From contig NZ_JADDUM010000088.1 in assembly GCF_015163715.1 (NCBI RefSeq), forward strand, positions 1-41,069: a stretch of DNA of 41,069 nucleotides, in the 5' to 3' direction. The notes beneath the pieces were generated by a model. It ran no database searches. It saw only the letters and a program-made list of their open reading frames with translations, and had not been told where the DNA came from. Every line of letters begins with the position of its first letter. Within the stretch, counting starts at the first letter, position 1. A program made the position numbers and the translations under genes. Source of the stretch: Pseudomonas cyclaminis (GTDB lineage Bacteria; Pseudomonadota; Gammaproteobacteria; Pseudomonadales; Pseudomonadaceae). Positions 1 through 7,790 of the stretch are shown in pieces.

Positions 1-172
1 GCATGCTCGCGTGCGGGTACGAGAATGTGGCGGGCACTGGCGGAGGCTCAATCGATGAGAGGCTAGGAGCTTCTACTGCATGAAAGATGCGGGCTTCACA
101 CGCAAGGATAATCTGGACCTGTGCAAGCTTGGCCTCATCGGCGAATCACCGGTGTGCGAAGGCCGCCGGTAA
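1..172 (+). pseudogene. C-terminal fragment of a small hypothetical protein, possibly frameshifted
   Basis: The third frame is open from the left edge and reads YENVAGTGGGSIDERLG before stopping at 81-83. The second frame, from about position 59 to a TAA at 170-172, reads FYCMKDAGFTRKDNLDLCKL and ends PVCEGRR. Joined by one missing base near 65-75, the two make one plausible Cys-containing tail of the kind seen in small Pseudomonas envelope proteins. The next gene, a lipoprotein, starts 25 nt later on the same strand. The start lies outside the window. The reconstruction is my inference; the fragment could also be non-coding. Confidence 0.3.
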
Positions 173-196
173 TCCATCACTGAAAGGAAGCAGGGA

Positions 197-523
197 ATGA
201 ACGATCTACGCAATGGACTGTACGGCGTCGCGCTGGCATTGGCGGCGGCGGGGTTGGGCGGTTGTGCCTCGTCGATGACGGTCACCGGCGAGCCGGGGGT
301 GAAAATGGGCCAGAGCTATGCACAGGTGCTCGCGGTGGTCAGCCGCAACAACGCCGTGACCAAGCAGGTCGAGGGCGAAGGCTTCCGGGCTGAGGGTTAC
401 TCGCCGATGTTCAAGGACTGCCGTATCAAGTACTTCATCTTCCAGGGCGCCGATGGCTTGCAGATGGTGAAGTTCGAGCCGGCGCCGCAGCTGTCGGTCA
501 ACCAGAATTGCCGGCAGCCGTAA
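197..523 (+). CDS. Small hypothetical lipoprotein
   Basis: This 108-residue protein has an N-terminal hydrophobic stretch (about residues 9-20) ending in the lipobox LGGC, so Cys23 should be lipidated and the mature protein anchored to a membrane on the periplasmic side. The mature part has two further Cys residues (in KDCRIKY and NQNCRQP) that could pair. The start is supported by a good Shine-Dalgarno (AAGGAAGCAGGG) before the ATG. I do not recognise a family with a known function. A second lipoprotein gene follows on the same strand, separated by a weak terminator-like hairpin. Confidence 0.75.
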   Translation: MNDLRNGLYGVALALAAAGLGGCASSMTVTGEPGVKMGQSYAQVLAVVSRNNAVTKQVEGEGFRAEGYSPMFKDCRIKYFIFQGADGLQMVKFEPAPQLSVNQNCRQP

Positions 524-536
524 GCGGCTCTTTTTT
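516..536 (+). terminator. Weak intrinsic terminator overlapping a stop codon
   Basis: AGCCG (516-520), loop TAAG, CGGCT (525-529), then C and six T. The loop contains the TAA stop of the upstream lipoprotein gene. The stem has only 5 bp, so termination is probably partial. Confidence 0.45.
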
Positions 537-556
537 CCTTTGCGAGTTGATTGCCG

Positions 557-1102
557 ATGAATGTTTTACGTGGGGTTCCCGTGGTGTTGCTGGTGCTGCT
601 GACGGGATGCGGCCAAGTGGCGAACATTCGCTCGCTGTCCACCGGCTACGTCGCCCCGACGTCCGGCGAAACGGCCCGCGTGCGGTTGATCACCGACGGT
701 CTGGTGCGCGCAGTACCGGGGCGTGATTGCCTGGATTGGAATGTGCCGGGCGCCGGGGTGATGGCGTCGACGAAGGCGGGCTTCCCCGATCACAACGGCG
801 AAAGCCTGGGCATGCCTGGGCCGATTTACTCGTGGGACGCTGCCGTGTCGTCCGAGTTGGTAGTGCCGGCGAACACGCCGATCGCGTTTCATTACCTGGG
901 GAAATTGCAGTATTCCCGGCAATGCTCCAGCACCATGACCTTCGTGCCTCGGCCGGGGGTGGACTACATGGTGCAGGCGTCCATCTATGCAAGCTGTTCG
1001 TTCCAGCTGCACGAACTGCCGGCGGGCGCTAAGCAATGGGTCGCGGTGGAGCCTGCGCCCAGGGGCAAGGTGTCGATGTGCAACGCGATGGATAATTTCT
1101 AG
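557..1102 (+). CDS. Hypothetical lipoprotein
   Basis: Starting at the ATG at 557 (a TTG two codons earlier is less likely), the product is 181 residues. It begins with a short positive N-terminus and a hydrophobic core ending in the lipobox LLTGC, so it is predicted to be exported and lipidated. The mature domain contains DCLDW, RQCSST, YASCSF and SMCNA, four Cys that could form disulfides in the periplasm. I recognise no functional domain. It follows another small lipoprotein gene on the same strand and may have arisen with it as a pair. The ribosome-binding site is weak. Confidence 0.7.
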   Translation: MNVLRGVPVVLLVLLTGCGQVANIRSLSTGYVAPTSGETARVRLITDGLVRAVPGRDCLDWNVPGAGVMASTKAGFPDHNGESLGMPGPIYSWDAAVSSELVVPANTPIAFHYLGKLQYSRQCSSTMTFVPRPGVDYMVQASIYASCSFQLHELPAGAKQWVAVEPAPRGKVSMCNAMDNF

Positions 1103-1194
1103 CAGGCCAATTATTTTTCGGCCTGAATGACTTTTTCCTACTCCTCAAAGGTCAACATCCTTCAAGCACCATTGAACCCAGGAGTACGCCCCCC

Positions 1195-2112
1195 ATGACC
1201 ACCCCCAAGGCATTGTTGATCCTCCACGGCAAGCAAGCCCTCAACGAGGACGTGCGCGCGGCGGTGCTGGCCCGGCGCGAGCAGGGTTGGGAGTTGGCGG
1301 TGCGGGTGACCTGGGAGGGCGGTGACGCTCAACGGCTGGTCAAGGAGGCCCTGGACGGCGGGTATACCCACATCATTGCCGGCGGCGGCGACGGCACCTT
1401 GCGCGACGTGGCCGAAGCCATGGCCCAGGCCAAGAGCGACGCCAGCCTGGTGCTGATGCCACTGGGCACCGCCAATGATTTTGCCAAGGCCGCCGGTGTG
1501 CCGTTGGAACCTGCCCAAGCCCTGGCGTTGCTGGATGTGCCGCCCAGGGCAATCGACCTGGGCCAGGTCGGCGGGCAGATTTTCCTGAACATGGCCACTG
1601 GCGGCTTCGGCAGCCAGGTCACGGCCAATACCTCCGAAGACCTGAAGAAAGTCCTCGGCGGCGCGGCTTATCTGTTCACCGGCCTGACGCGCTTCAGCGA
1701 GTTGAAGGCCGCCTATGGTGAGCTGGAAGGCCCGGACTTCCACTGGAAGGGCGAGCTGCTGGCGCTGGGCATCGGCAACGGTCGCCAGGCGGGCGGGGGG
1801 CATGTGCTGTGCCCTGGCGCATTGGCCGATGATGGCTTGCTCGACATCAGCATTCTGCCGGCGCCCCAGGAAGTGGTCGGCACGCTGCTAAACCTGATGA
1901 GCGACGGCGGCCTCGACAATATGTTCGTGCGGGCGCGCCTGCCGTGGGTCAACATCAAGGTGGCGCAGGGCTTGTACATCAACCTTGATGGTGAGCCGCT
2001 TGAAGGGGATGACCTGCGTTTTGAAGCGCTGCCCAAGGCGCTTCGCGTGCATTTGCCGGTGGGTTCGCCCCTAGTCGTCAAGGCTGATGATCTGCTCGCG
2101 CACGGCAAATAA
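1195..2112 (+). CDS. yegS: YegS-type lipid kinase (diacylglycerol-kinase-like catalytic domain)
   Basis: The 305-residue protein carries the signature of the diacylglycerol kinase catalytic family: the nucleotide-binding GGGDGTLRDV near residues 63-72, then PLGTANDFAKAAG near 92-104, and the C-terminal barrel with NGRQAGGGHVLCPGA and LDGEPLEGD. Family members phosphorylate lipids such as phosphatidylglycerol or diacylglycerol using ATP at the inner membrane; the physiological substrate in Pseudomonas is not settled. Length and motifs fit full-length YegS (about 300 residues). Its 3' end overlaps the convergent response-regulator gene by 42 nt. Confidence 0.9.
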   Translation: MTTPKALLILHGKQALNEDVRAAVLARREQGWELAVRVTWEGGDAQRLVKEALDGGYTHIIAGGGDGTLRDVAEAMAQAKSDASLVLMPLGTANDFAKAAGVPLEPAQALALLDVPPRAIDLGQVGGQIFLNMATGGFGSQVTANTSEDLKKVLGGAAYLFTGLTRFSELKAAYGELEGPDFHWKGELLALGIGNGRQAGGGHVLCPGALADDGLLDISILPAPQEVVGTLLNLMSDGGLDNMFVRARLPWVNIKVAQGLYINLDGEPLEGDDLRFEALPKALRVHLPVGSPLVVKADDLLAHGK

Positions 2113-2730
2113 TACGAGCCCCGCCACGTCGAATATCTGCAAGCGCTTCATGATCTGCGACCGGTGCGCTTCCACGGTCTTGATGCTCAGGCCCAGGCCG
2201 TGGGCGATCTCGCGGGTGGATTTGCCGCGCACGATCAGGCGCAGGATTTCCAGTTGGCGAGCCGTGAGGTTATGGCTGTGACCGGCGGGTGGGACCGGCC
2301 CCTGGCTGCGCACCAGCGCCTGGTTGATCACCGTGTGGGCGATCGCCGGGCTCAGGTAGCGCTCGTTGTTGCGCAGGGCTTGCAGCGCGTGTTCCAGCTC
2401 ATTGGCGGTGGTGTCCTTGAGCAAATAGCCGTGGGCGCCGGCCTCCAGCGCGCACATGATCAGCTCCGGGTCGGTGTGCATCGACAGGATCAGCACCTTG
2501 CTCTTGGGGTGCGCACGCTTGAGTTGCTGCAAGGCGTCCAGGCCGCCGGTGTGCTTCATCGACAGGTCCAGCAGCACGATGTCCGGCAGCAGCGTATTGA
2601 ATTGCTCCAGCAACTGCGCGCCATCGCTGGCTTCGCCCGTCACGGTGTAGCCGGGAATATCCTGGATCAGCGCACGTACGCCGGCCCGGATCAGGGCATG
2701 GTCGTCCACCAGCAGTAATGTGCAGCTCAC
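2071..2730 (-). CDS. NarL/FixJ-family response regulator
   Basis: The 219-residue protein has an N-terminal receiver domain (about 1-120) with the acidic pair DD near residues 9-10, the phospho-acceptor Asp55 in DIVLLDLSM, and the conserved Lys in YLLKDTT. A LuxR-type HTH follows (about 150-210: LTARQLEILRLIVRGKSTREIAHGLGLSIKTVEAHRSQIMKRL). It should bind DNA as a phosphorylated dimer. The start is GTG, overlapping the stop of the kinase gene as GTGA, so the two are translationally coupled. The kinase next to it is the evident partner. The controlled genes cannot be read from this window. Confidence 0.92.
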   Translation of the reverse strand: MSCTLLLVDDHALIRAGVRALIQDIPGYTVTGEASDGAQLLEQFNTLLPDIVLLDLSMKHTGGLDALQQLKRAHPKSKVLILSMHTDPELIMCALEAGAHGYLLKDTTANELEHALQALRNNERYLSPAIAHTVINQALVRSQGPVPPAGHSHNLTARQLEILRLIVRGKSTREIAHGLGLSIKTVEAHRSQIMKRLQIFDVAGLVLFAVREQIISLDD

Positions 2731-3620
2731 TCGATAACCTTAGGGGCGCTGGCCCGTTCGAGGGCGCGGGGCGCCCAGGGGAAGAGCGCGTCGATGCGTG
2801 TCCCGTTGCCTGGCTGGCTGCTGACGGATAATGAGCCGCCAAGCTGATCAACCCGCTCGGACATACCCGCCATGCCCCGCTGGCCTTCCAGGCTGGGATT
2901 GATGGCGGGCGAAAAGCCCTGGCCGTCATCGCAGATGGTCAGTGACAGTCCCTCGGGCAGGCGTTGCAGGCGTACCAGCAGGTTGCGCGCCTGGGCGTGG
3001 CGCAGCATGTTGGTGACGGCTTCCTGGGTGATGCGAAAGGCCGCCACGGCCATTTCTTCCGGGATGCCGGTCAGCCGTTGCTGGCATTCCAGGCTCCAGT
3101 GCACCGAGGTGTTTTCCAGGGTCTTGAGCAGGTGCGCGCGCAGGCTGGCTTCCAGGCCCAGGCTGGCGAGCTGGCGAGGGTTGAGGATGGCGGACACATC
3201 GCGCACCTTGGCCAGGGTCTCGTTCAAGGTGTTGCACAGGACATTGCACTGGGTTTGCAGCTCATCCGGCAGGCGGCGCTTGAGCCATTCGCTTTGCAGC
3301 TTGGCGGCGGTCAGCAGTTGACCGATATCGTCATGCAGTTCGCGGCTGAGGCGGTGGCGTTCGTTTTCCTGCACTTGCAGCAGGCGATCGGCCAACTCCT
3401 GGGGCTGGAACTTGATGGATTTGCGCGAGTACCACTGTTGCAGGCCCACCACCAACACGGTGGCCAGGTTGAACAGCAGGACCATCAGCGGCAACGGTGC
3501 CGAGTGGGAATAAGCCCACAGGCTCAGCAGCAGCGAGCCAAGGCATAGGGTGAGGATCAAACGGCGTGCATTGCTGCGGGACGCGGACCTTGCGATGAAT
3601 GTCTTGAGGCTGGCATGCAT
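2727..3620 (-). CDS. Membrane sensor histidine kinase, NarX/DegS type (HisKA_3)
   Basis: From the ATG at 3620 the protein is about 297 residues. It has two hydrophobic segments (about 21-37 and 42-60) that would form a membrane hairpin with almost no periplasmic loop, so it probably senses within or inside the membrane. The HisKA_3 dimerisation domain has the phosphorylated His96 in SRELHDDIGQLL. The ATPase part has the N-box ITQEAVTNMLRHA, then CDDGQGF and GMAGMSERVDQLGG. The frame stays open upstream to a GTG at 3752, but that extension (rich in Ser and Arg, no motif) looks spurious. Neither start has a strong Shine-Dalgarno, so the N-terminus is uncertain. Confidence 0.88.
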   Translation of the reverse strand: MHASLKTFIARSASRSNARRLILTLCLGSLLLSLWAYSHSAPLPLMVLLFNLATVLVVGLQQWYSRKSIKFQPQELADRLLQVQENERHRLSRELHDDIGQLLTAAKLQSEWLKRRLPDELQTQCNVLCNTLNETLAKVRDVSAILNPRQLASLGLEASLRAHLLKTLENTSVHWSLECQQRLTGIPEEMAVAAFRITQEAVTNMLRHAQARNLLVRLQRLPEGLSLTICDDGQGFSPAINPSLEGQRGMAGMSERVDQLGGSLSVSSQPGNGTRIDALFPWAPRALERASAPKVIE

Positions 3621-3976
3621 AGCGGATGGAGCCAATGAAGGTTCGCTGCGGGAAGACCGGTCGACGCTGACCGGACGCTGTTTGCAATACGTGATTGAAT
3701 CGTTTTCAAAGTGGCAAAAGTTCAGCCACTTCGAGCGGGGTGATAGTACCACTACTCTTACCGTTGGTCGCCAGGTGCCTGTCTGGCGGGCTTATTTAGA
3801 CGTGCAAACACCCCGGGACGCTAATCCCAGAGTTAATGAAGTGAGGTTTATTGTTTTAAAGGGCCTGTAGCCTTAATGGCTAATTGATATCCACGCAGGG
3901 GTCATTCAATTTCAACGCGTTAATTAAATCTGTCGTTTTTAGACAACTTCGCGCTGAATACGACTGGATAACCCCC
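3621..3976. other. Intergenic region upstream of the kinase/regulator operon
   Basis: No convincing gene. The stretch is less GC-rich than its neighbours, as expected for promoters. It holds a dyad AAGTGGC-N9-GCCACTT at 3709-3731, about 90 bp upstream of the kinase start, and a smaller dyad TAGCC-TTAAT-GGCTA at 3868-3882. Either could be an operator or RNA stem. No clear -35/-10 pair was identified. Confidence 0.5.
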
Positions 3977-4426
3977 TCAAGACGCGTGGTGAATACGCTG
4001 CTGCGGTTTATAACTGAAGTCCTTTTGTGGAATCTGCAGTGTGACCGTGGCGATCAATGTGGTTTGTTCCGCTTCATCCAGTGCCAGCAGGCCTGTCTTC
4101 GCATCGATCAACTCCAACTGCCAGGCCAGCAGCCTCAGGCAATCTTCCAGGGCATTGAGGGCCTGATCGTGCAGCTGCAAAGGGTTTTCGGCGTTGGCGA
4201 TCAGGTACTGGATATGCCGCGAAAATTCGCTGATCGCCCGCAGGGCCAGGCAATCGGCCTTTTCGGCGAGCTTGATCAGGCTGACTTTCATGCAGTCGAT
4301 CGCGTCGTTGTCGTTGCGAATCAAATGCAGGTGGCTCAGGCACTCCTCCGACTTGGCCAGTAGCTTTTCAGCCTCGTACAGGAACTCTGGAAGTGCAAGT
4401 TGCCACTCGTTACCGTCGTTCATCAT
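3977..4426 (-). CDS. Small alpha-helical protein resembling a degenerate HPt domain
   Basis: The 149-residue product starts at the first of two adjacent ATGs; GGAG lies 6 nt upstream of 4426. It seems almost all helical. The segment PEFLYEAEKLLAKSEECLSHL, then a spacer with DNDAIDCMKVSLIKLAEKADCLAL, resembles the first helices of CheA-type histidine phosphotransfer domains. The helix that should carry the phospho-accepting His (usual pattern AHTLKG) has no His. If the relation is real, it would be a non-phosphorylatable HPt relative. It lies between a two-component system and cheV, which fits a signalling role, but the function is unknown. Confidence 0.65.
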   Translation of the reverse strand: MMNDGNEWQLALPEFLYEAEKLLAKSEECLSHLHLIRNDNDAIDCMKVSLIKLAEKADCLALRAISEFSRHIQYLIANAENPLQLHDQALNALEDCLRLLAWQLELIDAKTGLLALDEAEQTTLIATVTLQIPQKDFSYKPQQRIHHAS

Positions 4427-4980
4427 GCAAATCTCCGCAACATAAGGTTGGGTGATGAGAGGTCGCACAGGGTGAATGGCGTAAAACTACTGCTGAAAGA
4501 TAACTGGAGTATGTAGGTTGCTTCTGATTGTTCGGTAGGACGTTTATTTGAATGACGGCGACGGCTGCGCGTGGCCCTTGTGAGCAGGCTCAATTGCGCA
4601 CCTTCAGTTGCCGCGACGTGAACGTCCGTAAGACCCGTGGGCCGAGGGCTTGCGATGACAAACAAAAGCCTGACTCCATTCATGCAATGAGAATGGCGTC
4701 ACATTAATGGCTATTAGATATTGCGAATATCAGGTTGGGCCTGATTGTGTATAGGGGAATCCCTTACATGGCGGAACCTTGCATCGATTTGAATGTCGTG
4801 CAATGCCGCAGTACCGCTGTCTGGAGAGGTGAGTGCAGTAGAGCATGATGTCAGTGTGACATCAATGGATTTACGTGGCATTTTAGCGGGGGGTCAAGGT
4901 CTGGCTTTCGCCGCCGATAACAGCAGTAATGAATTGCACAATCCCTTCGCGCATTTTCCAGCGCACACCAGGAGCTTTTA
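4427..4980. other. Intergenic region upstream of cheV
   Basis: This 554-nt gap between divergent genes holds no gene I can support. It contains the sigma-28-like promoter at 4894-4920 and a dyad GATATT-GCG-AATATC at 4717-4731. A minus-strand open frame at 4423-4683 is low in recognisable features and is treated as chance. The cheV ribosome-binding site AGGAG precedes the ATG at 4981. Confidence 0.5.
4894..4920 (+). promoter_or_regulatory. Sigma-28 (FliA)-like promoter for cheV
   Basis: The -10 element GCCGATAA (4913-4920) matches the FliA consensus exactly. A -35-like TCAAGGT (4894-4900) lies 12 nt upstream, close to the pseudomonad form of the FliA -35. Transcription would start near 4930, giving a leader of about 50 nt before the cheV ATG at 4981. 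FliA control of chemotaxis genes is well established, so the context fits. Confidence 0.6.
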
Positions 4981-5916
4981 ATGGCCGGCATTCTCGACAC
5001 GGTAGACCAACGCACGCAACTGGTGGGTGAGAATCGCCTGGAGATCCTCATGTTTCGCCTGGCCGGGCGGCAGCTGTTCGCAATCAACGTGTTCAAGGTG
5101 CAGGAAGTCCTGCAATTGCCCAAGTTGACCCTGATGCCACAGCGCCATCCCTTCGTGTGCGGTGTGGTCAACCTGCGTGGCCAGACCCTGCCGGTGATCG
5201 ACCTGTCCCAGGCCATCGGCATGCGCCCATTGGTGCCCGGCCCGAACAGCACCATTATCGTCACCGAATACAACCGTTCGGTGCAGGCGTTCCTGGTGGG
5301 CGGCGTGGACCGCATCGTCAACATGAACTGGGAGTCCATCCTGCCGCCGCCGACCAGCGCCGGGCGTCAGCACTACCTCACCGCCATCAGCAAGGTTGAT
5401 GATCAACTGGTGGAAATCATCGACGTGGAAAAAGTCCTCGCCGAGATCGTGCCCTACAACGCCAAGGTTTCCCGCGAAAAACTCGAAGACCCGGTGCTGG
5501 AACGAGCCCGTGGCCGCGAAGTGTTGCTGGTGGACGACTCCAACGTTGCCCTGTCGCAATTGCGCGACACCCTGGGTCAACTGGGCGTGAAGATGCACAT
5601 CGCCAGCGACGGTCTCAAGGCACTGAACATGCTCAAGGCGTGGGCCGACGCCGGCCATGTGATGACCGACAAGCTGCTGATGATTTTCACCGACGCCGAA
5701 ATGCCCGAGATGGACGGCTACCGCCTCACCACCGAGATCCGCAACGACCCGCGCCTGCGCAAGTTGTATGTGGTGCTGCATACCTCGCTGTCGGGCAGCT
5801 TCAACGACTCGATGGTGAAGAAGGTCGGGTGCGACAACTTCCTGTCCAAATTCCAGCCCGACAAGCTGGTGGACGTGGTGCGTCAGCGACTGATGCTGGA
5901 CGAAGTCACCGCTTGA
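4981..5916 (+). CDS. cheV: Chemotaxis coupling protein CheV (CheW-REC)
   Basis: The 311-residue protein has an N-terminal CheW-like domain (about 17-160: LEILMFRLAGRQLFAINVFKV, GVVNLRGQTLPVIDLS) and a C-terminal receiver domain (about 178-305). The receiver has the acidic pair in VLLVDDSNVA, the predicted phospho-acceptor Asp238 in IFTDAEMPEMDGY, and the conserved Lys in FLSKFQPDKL. CheV joins chemoreceptors to CheA in the polar array, and its receiver is thought to tune adaptation or act as a phosphate sink. The length is usual. AGGAG 7 nt before the ATG supports the start. It is preceded by a sigma-28-like promoter. Confidence 0.93.
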   Translation: MAGILDTVDQRTQLVGENRLEILMFRLAGRQLFAINVFKVQEVLQLPKLTLMPQRHPFVCGVVNLRGQTLPVIDLSQAIGMRPLVPGPNSTIIVTEYNRSVQAFLVGGVDRIVNMNWESILPPPTSAGRQHYLTAISKVDDQLVEIIDVEKVLAEIVPYNAKVSREKLEDPVLERARGREVLLVDDSNVALSQLRDTLGQLGVKMHIASDGLKALNMLKAWADAGHVMTDKLLMIFTDAEMPEMDGYRLTTEIRNDPRLRKLYVVLHTSLSGSFNDSMVKKVGCDNFLSKFQPDKLVDVVRQRLMLDEVTA

Positions 5917-5953
5917 CCTTAGGGTTGCACTTTGCCCCTCAGGAATGCAGGCC

Positions 5954-6760
5954 ATGCTTCGTCTCAGCGCGTTGTACCGTTACCCCTTGAAGTCCGGCAA
6001 GGCCGAAACCTTGCAGCAGATCGGCCTGGATAAACTCGGGTTGGACGGGGATCGACGCTGGATGCTGGTGGACGAGGCCAGCGGGCGTTTCCTTACGCAG
6101 CGGGCGGTGGCGAAGATGAGCCAACTGGCGGCGCTGTGGAACCGCAGCGGTGGCCTGACCTTGAGTTCGCCTGGCTATGCGCCGCTGGACGTGGCGCTGC
6201 CCGGCAGCGATGCCGAGTTGCGCGGCGTGACCATCTGGCGCGATACCCTGAGGGTGCCGGACGCCGGTGATGAAGCCGCCGCCTGGGTCAGCGCCTTTAT
6301 CGGCAAGCCGACGCGGCTGGTGCAGATGCCCCTGGACCGTGCCCGCACGACTGAGGCCGGTTATGGTCGCGATGATGACCAAGTGGCGTTTGCCGACGGT
6401 TATCCGTTACTCGTTATCGGGCAAGCGTCGCTGGACGACCTCTCGCAAAAAATCGGCCGCCCCATGGAGATGCTGCGCTTTCGTCCCAACCTGGTGATCG
6501 AAGGCGGTGAAGCCTTCGCCGAAGATGGCTGGAAGCGCCTGCGCATCGGTGATGTGGAGTTTCGTGCGGTCAAACGCTGCTCACGCTGCATTCTCACCAC
6601 CATCGACCCGCAAACCGGCGAGCGTAGCGCCGACCGTGAGCCTTTCGCCACGCTGGATACCTACCGCAAGACAGAGGACGGCGCGATGTTCGGCCAGAAC
6701 CTGGTCAACGACGGTAATGGGCGCCTGGAAGTGGGCATGCCGGTGACCATTCTCGAATAG
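5954..6760 (+). CDS. MOSC-domain protein (YcbX-like, lacking a ferredoxin domain)
   Basis: The ATG at 5954 is preferred over 5945 because AGGA lies 9 nt before it but only 1 nt before the earlier ATG. The 268-residue product begins with the MOSC N-terminal beta-barrel (LYRYPLKSG, GDRRWMLVDEASGRFLTQR) and continues into a MOSC domain with the conserved Cys in RCSRCILTTIDPQTGE. MOSC proteins bind molybdenum cofactor or handle activated sulfur; relatives such as YcbX take part in reduction of N-hydroxylated compounds. No C-terminal 2Fe-2S domain is present, so it would need a separate electron donor. A strong bidirectional terminator follows. Confidence 0.85.
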   Translation: MLRLSALYRYPLKSGKAETLQQIGLDKLGLDGDRRWMLVDEASGRFLTQRAVAKMSQLAALWNRSGGLTLSSPGYAPLDVALPGSDAELRGVTIWRDTLRVPDAGDEAAAWVSAFIGKPTRLVQMPLDRARTTEAGYGRDDDQVAFADGYPLLVIGQASLDDLSQKIGRPMEMLRFRPNLVIEGGEAFAEDGWKRLRIGDVEFRAVKRCSRCILTTIDPQTGERSADREPFATLDTYRKTEDGAMFGQNLVNDGNGRLEVGMPVTILE

Positions 6761-6774
6761 TTTTCAGCCTCCAT

Positions 6775-6810
6775 AAAAAATGCCCGTCTCGCAGGAGACG
6801 GGCATTTTTT
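6775..6810. terminator. Bidirectional intrinsic terminator
   Basis: A perfect 16-bp inverted repeat (6775-6790 and 6795-6810) with loop GCAG, core TGCCCGTCTC, flanked by six A and six T. It serves both the MOSC gene and the convergent ppnP gene. Confidence 0.92.
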
Positions 6811-6825
6811 TGAGCGGGCGAAGGC

Positions 6826-7110
6826 TTAGCCGCGGTATTCGCACAGGTAAGCGGTGTCCACGGCGACCTTCAGCTGGAACTTGCTGTTGGCCGGAACGTT
6901 GAACTGGCTGCCGGCGGCGAAGGTTTCCCACTCGCTGGCGTCAGGCAGTTTGACGGTCAGGGCGCCGGAGACCACGTGCATGATTTCACGCTGGGCGGTG
7001 CCGAATTCGTATTCACCCGGAGCCATCACGCCGATGGTCGCCGGACCTTCTGCGGTGCCGAAAGCGATCGACTTGACGGTGCCGTCGAAGTACTCGTTGA
7101 CTTTGAACAT
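6826..7110 (-). CDS. ppnP: Pyrimidine/purine nucleoside phosphorylase PpnP
   Basis: The 94-residue protein ([17 protein letters not shown] ... [27 protein letters not shown]) is a clear member of the small cupin family once called DUF1255 or YaiE. The characterised E. coli protein phosphorolyses many nucleosides to free base and ribose-1-phosphate in the cytoplasm. The length matches the family. It is a single gene facing the MOSC gene across a shared terminator, with the exonuclease gene following downstream. Confidence 0.93.
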   Translation of the reverse strand: MFKVNEYFDGTVKSIAFGTAEGPATIGVMAPGEYEFGTAQREIMHVVSGALTVKLPDASEWETFAAGSQFNVPANSKFQLKVAVDTAYLCEYRG

Positions 7111-7174
7111 GGGCGAATCCTCGGAAAAAGGGTCTGGAAAGGTCGGCCAGTATGCCCAAGGGCAGGGGAGCTGC

Positions 7175-7717
7175 CTAGACCGGTAAAATCAACGGCAGCA
7201 GGCGTGCGGTATTGCGTGCATCTTCCAGTGCCCGATGTTGCTGGCCATGGAACTGCATCCCCGCCAATTGCAGCGCGCCGTTGAGCCCCAGGGGCTTGTC
7301 CAGGCGCCGGGCCTTGGCGAAGCGCTGCTTGAGGTTCACATGGGGCGTCTTGGCGAGTGCGCTGACCACGCCATTGCGCTGCCATTCAAGCTCAAGCTGC
7401 GCACGGTCATAGTCGCCCCAACTGGCCCAACCTTCCAGGCGCGGTTGATGCTGGGCCAGCCAGCGTTCGAACAGCGGCCACACCTCGGTGATGGGCGCGG
7501 CGGCGTCGATATTCGCCTGGGTGATGTGGGTCAACTGGCGGCAAAAAGGCGTCAGCAATGGGCGGCGCAAGGGCCGCACAAAGCGCTGGAAGTGGTCCAG
7601 TTCACGGCCCTGGCGGTTGACCAGGCTCGCGCCGATCTCGATGACTTCCATCTCCGTCACGGGCCAGCCGCCTTCATCCGTTGTGGCTTCAAGGTCAATA
7701 ATCAGCCAATGAGGCAT
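7175..7717 (-). CDS. DEDDh-family 3'-5' exonuclease (ERI-1-like)
   Basis: The 180-residue protein has the three exonuclease motifs: Exo [13 protein letters not shown] near the N-terminus, Exo II around [16 protein letters not shown], and Exo [17 protein letters not shown] with the His-x4-Asp pattern of the DEDDh class. These residues bind two metal ions and remove nucleotides from 3' ends of RNA or DNA. It resembles the single-domain ERI-1-like group more than DnaQ or RNase T. The substrate is unknown. The start is the ATG at 7717. Confidence 0.85.
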   Translation of the reverse strand: MPHWLIIDLEATTDEGGWPVTEMEVIEIGASLVNRQGRELDHFQRFVRPLRRPLLTPFCRQLTHITQANIDAAAPITEVWPLFERWLAQHQPRLEGWASWGDYDRAQLELEWQRNGVVSALAKTPHVNLKQRFAKARRLDKPLGLNGALQLAGMQFHGQQHRALEDARNTARLLPLILPV

Positions 7718-7790
7718 TGTGCAGGTTCCCGTACTCGTCCCTTCCTGATGGGGATAGAGCGTAGCCCGGCCCTGTAGTTCCGCCTAGGGC

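Noticed and set aside
3977..3999. Terminator at the end of the HPt-like gene
   Set aside because: No stem with a following T-run was found on the minus strand after 3977.
4423..4683. 86-codon minus-strand frame upstream of the HPt-like gene
   Set aside because: Composition is unlike the neighbours (Ser/Thr/Arg-rich), there is no ribosome-binding site, and it overlaps the start region of a better gene.
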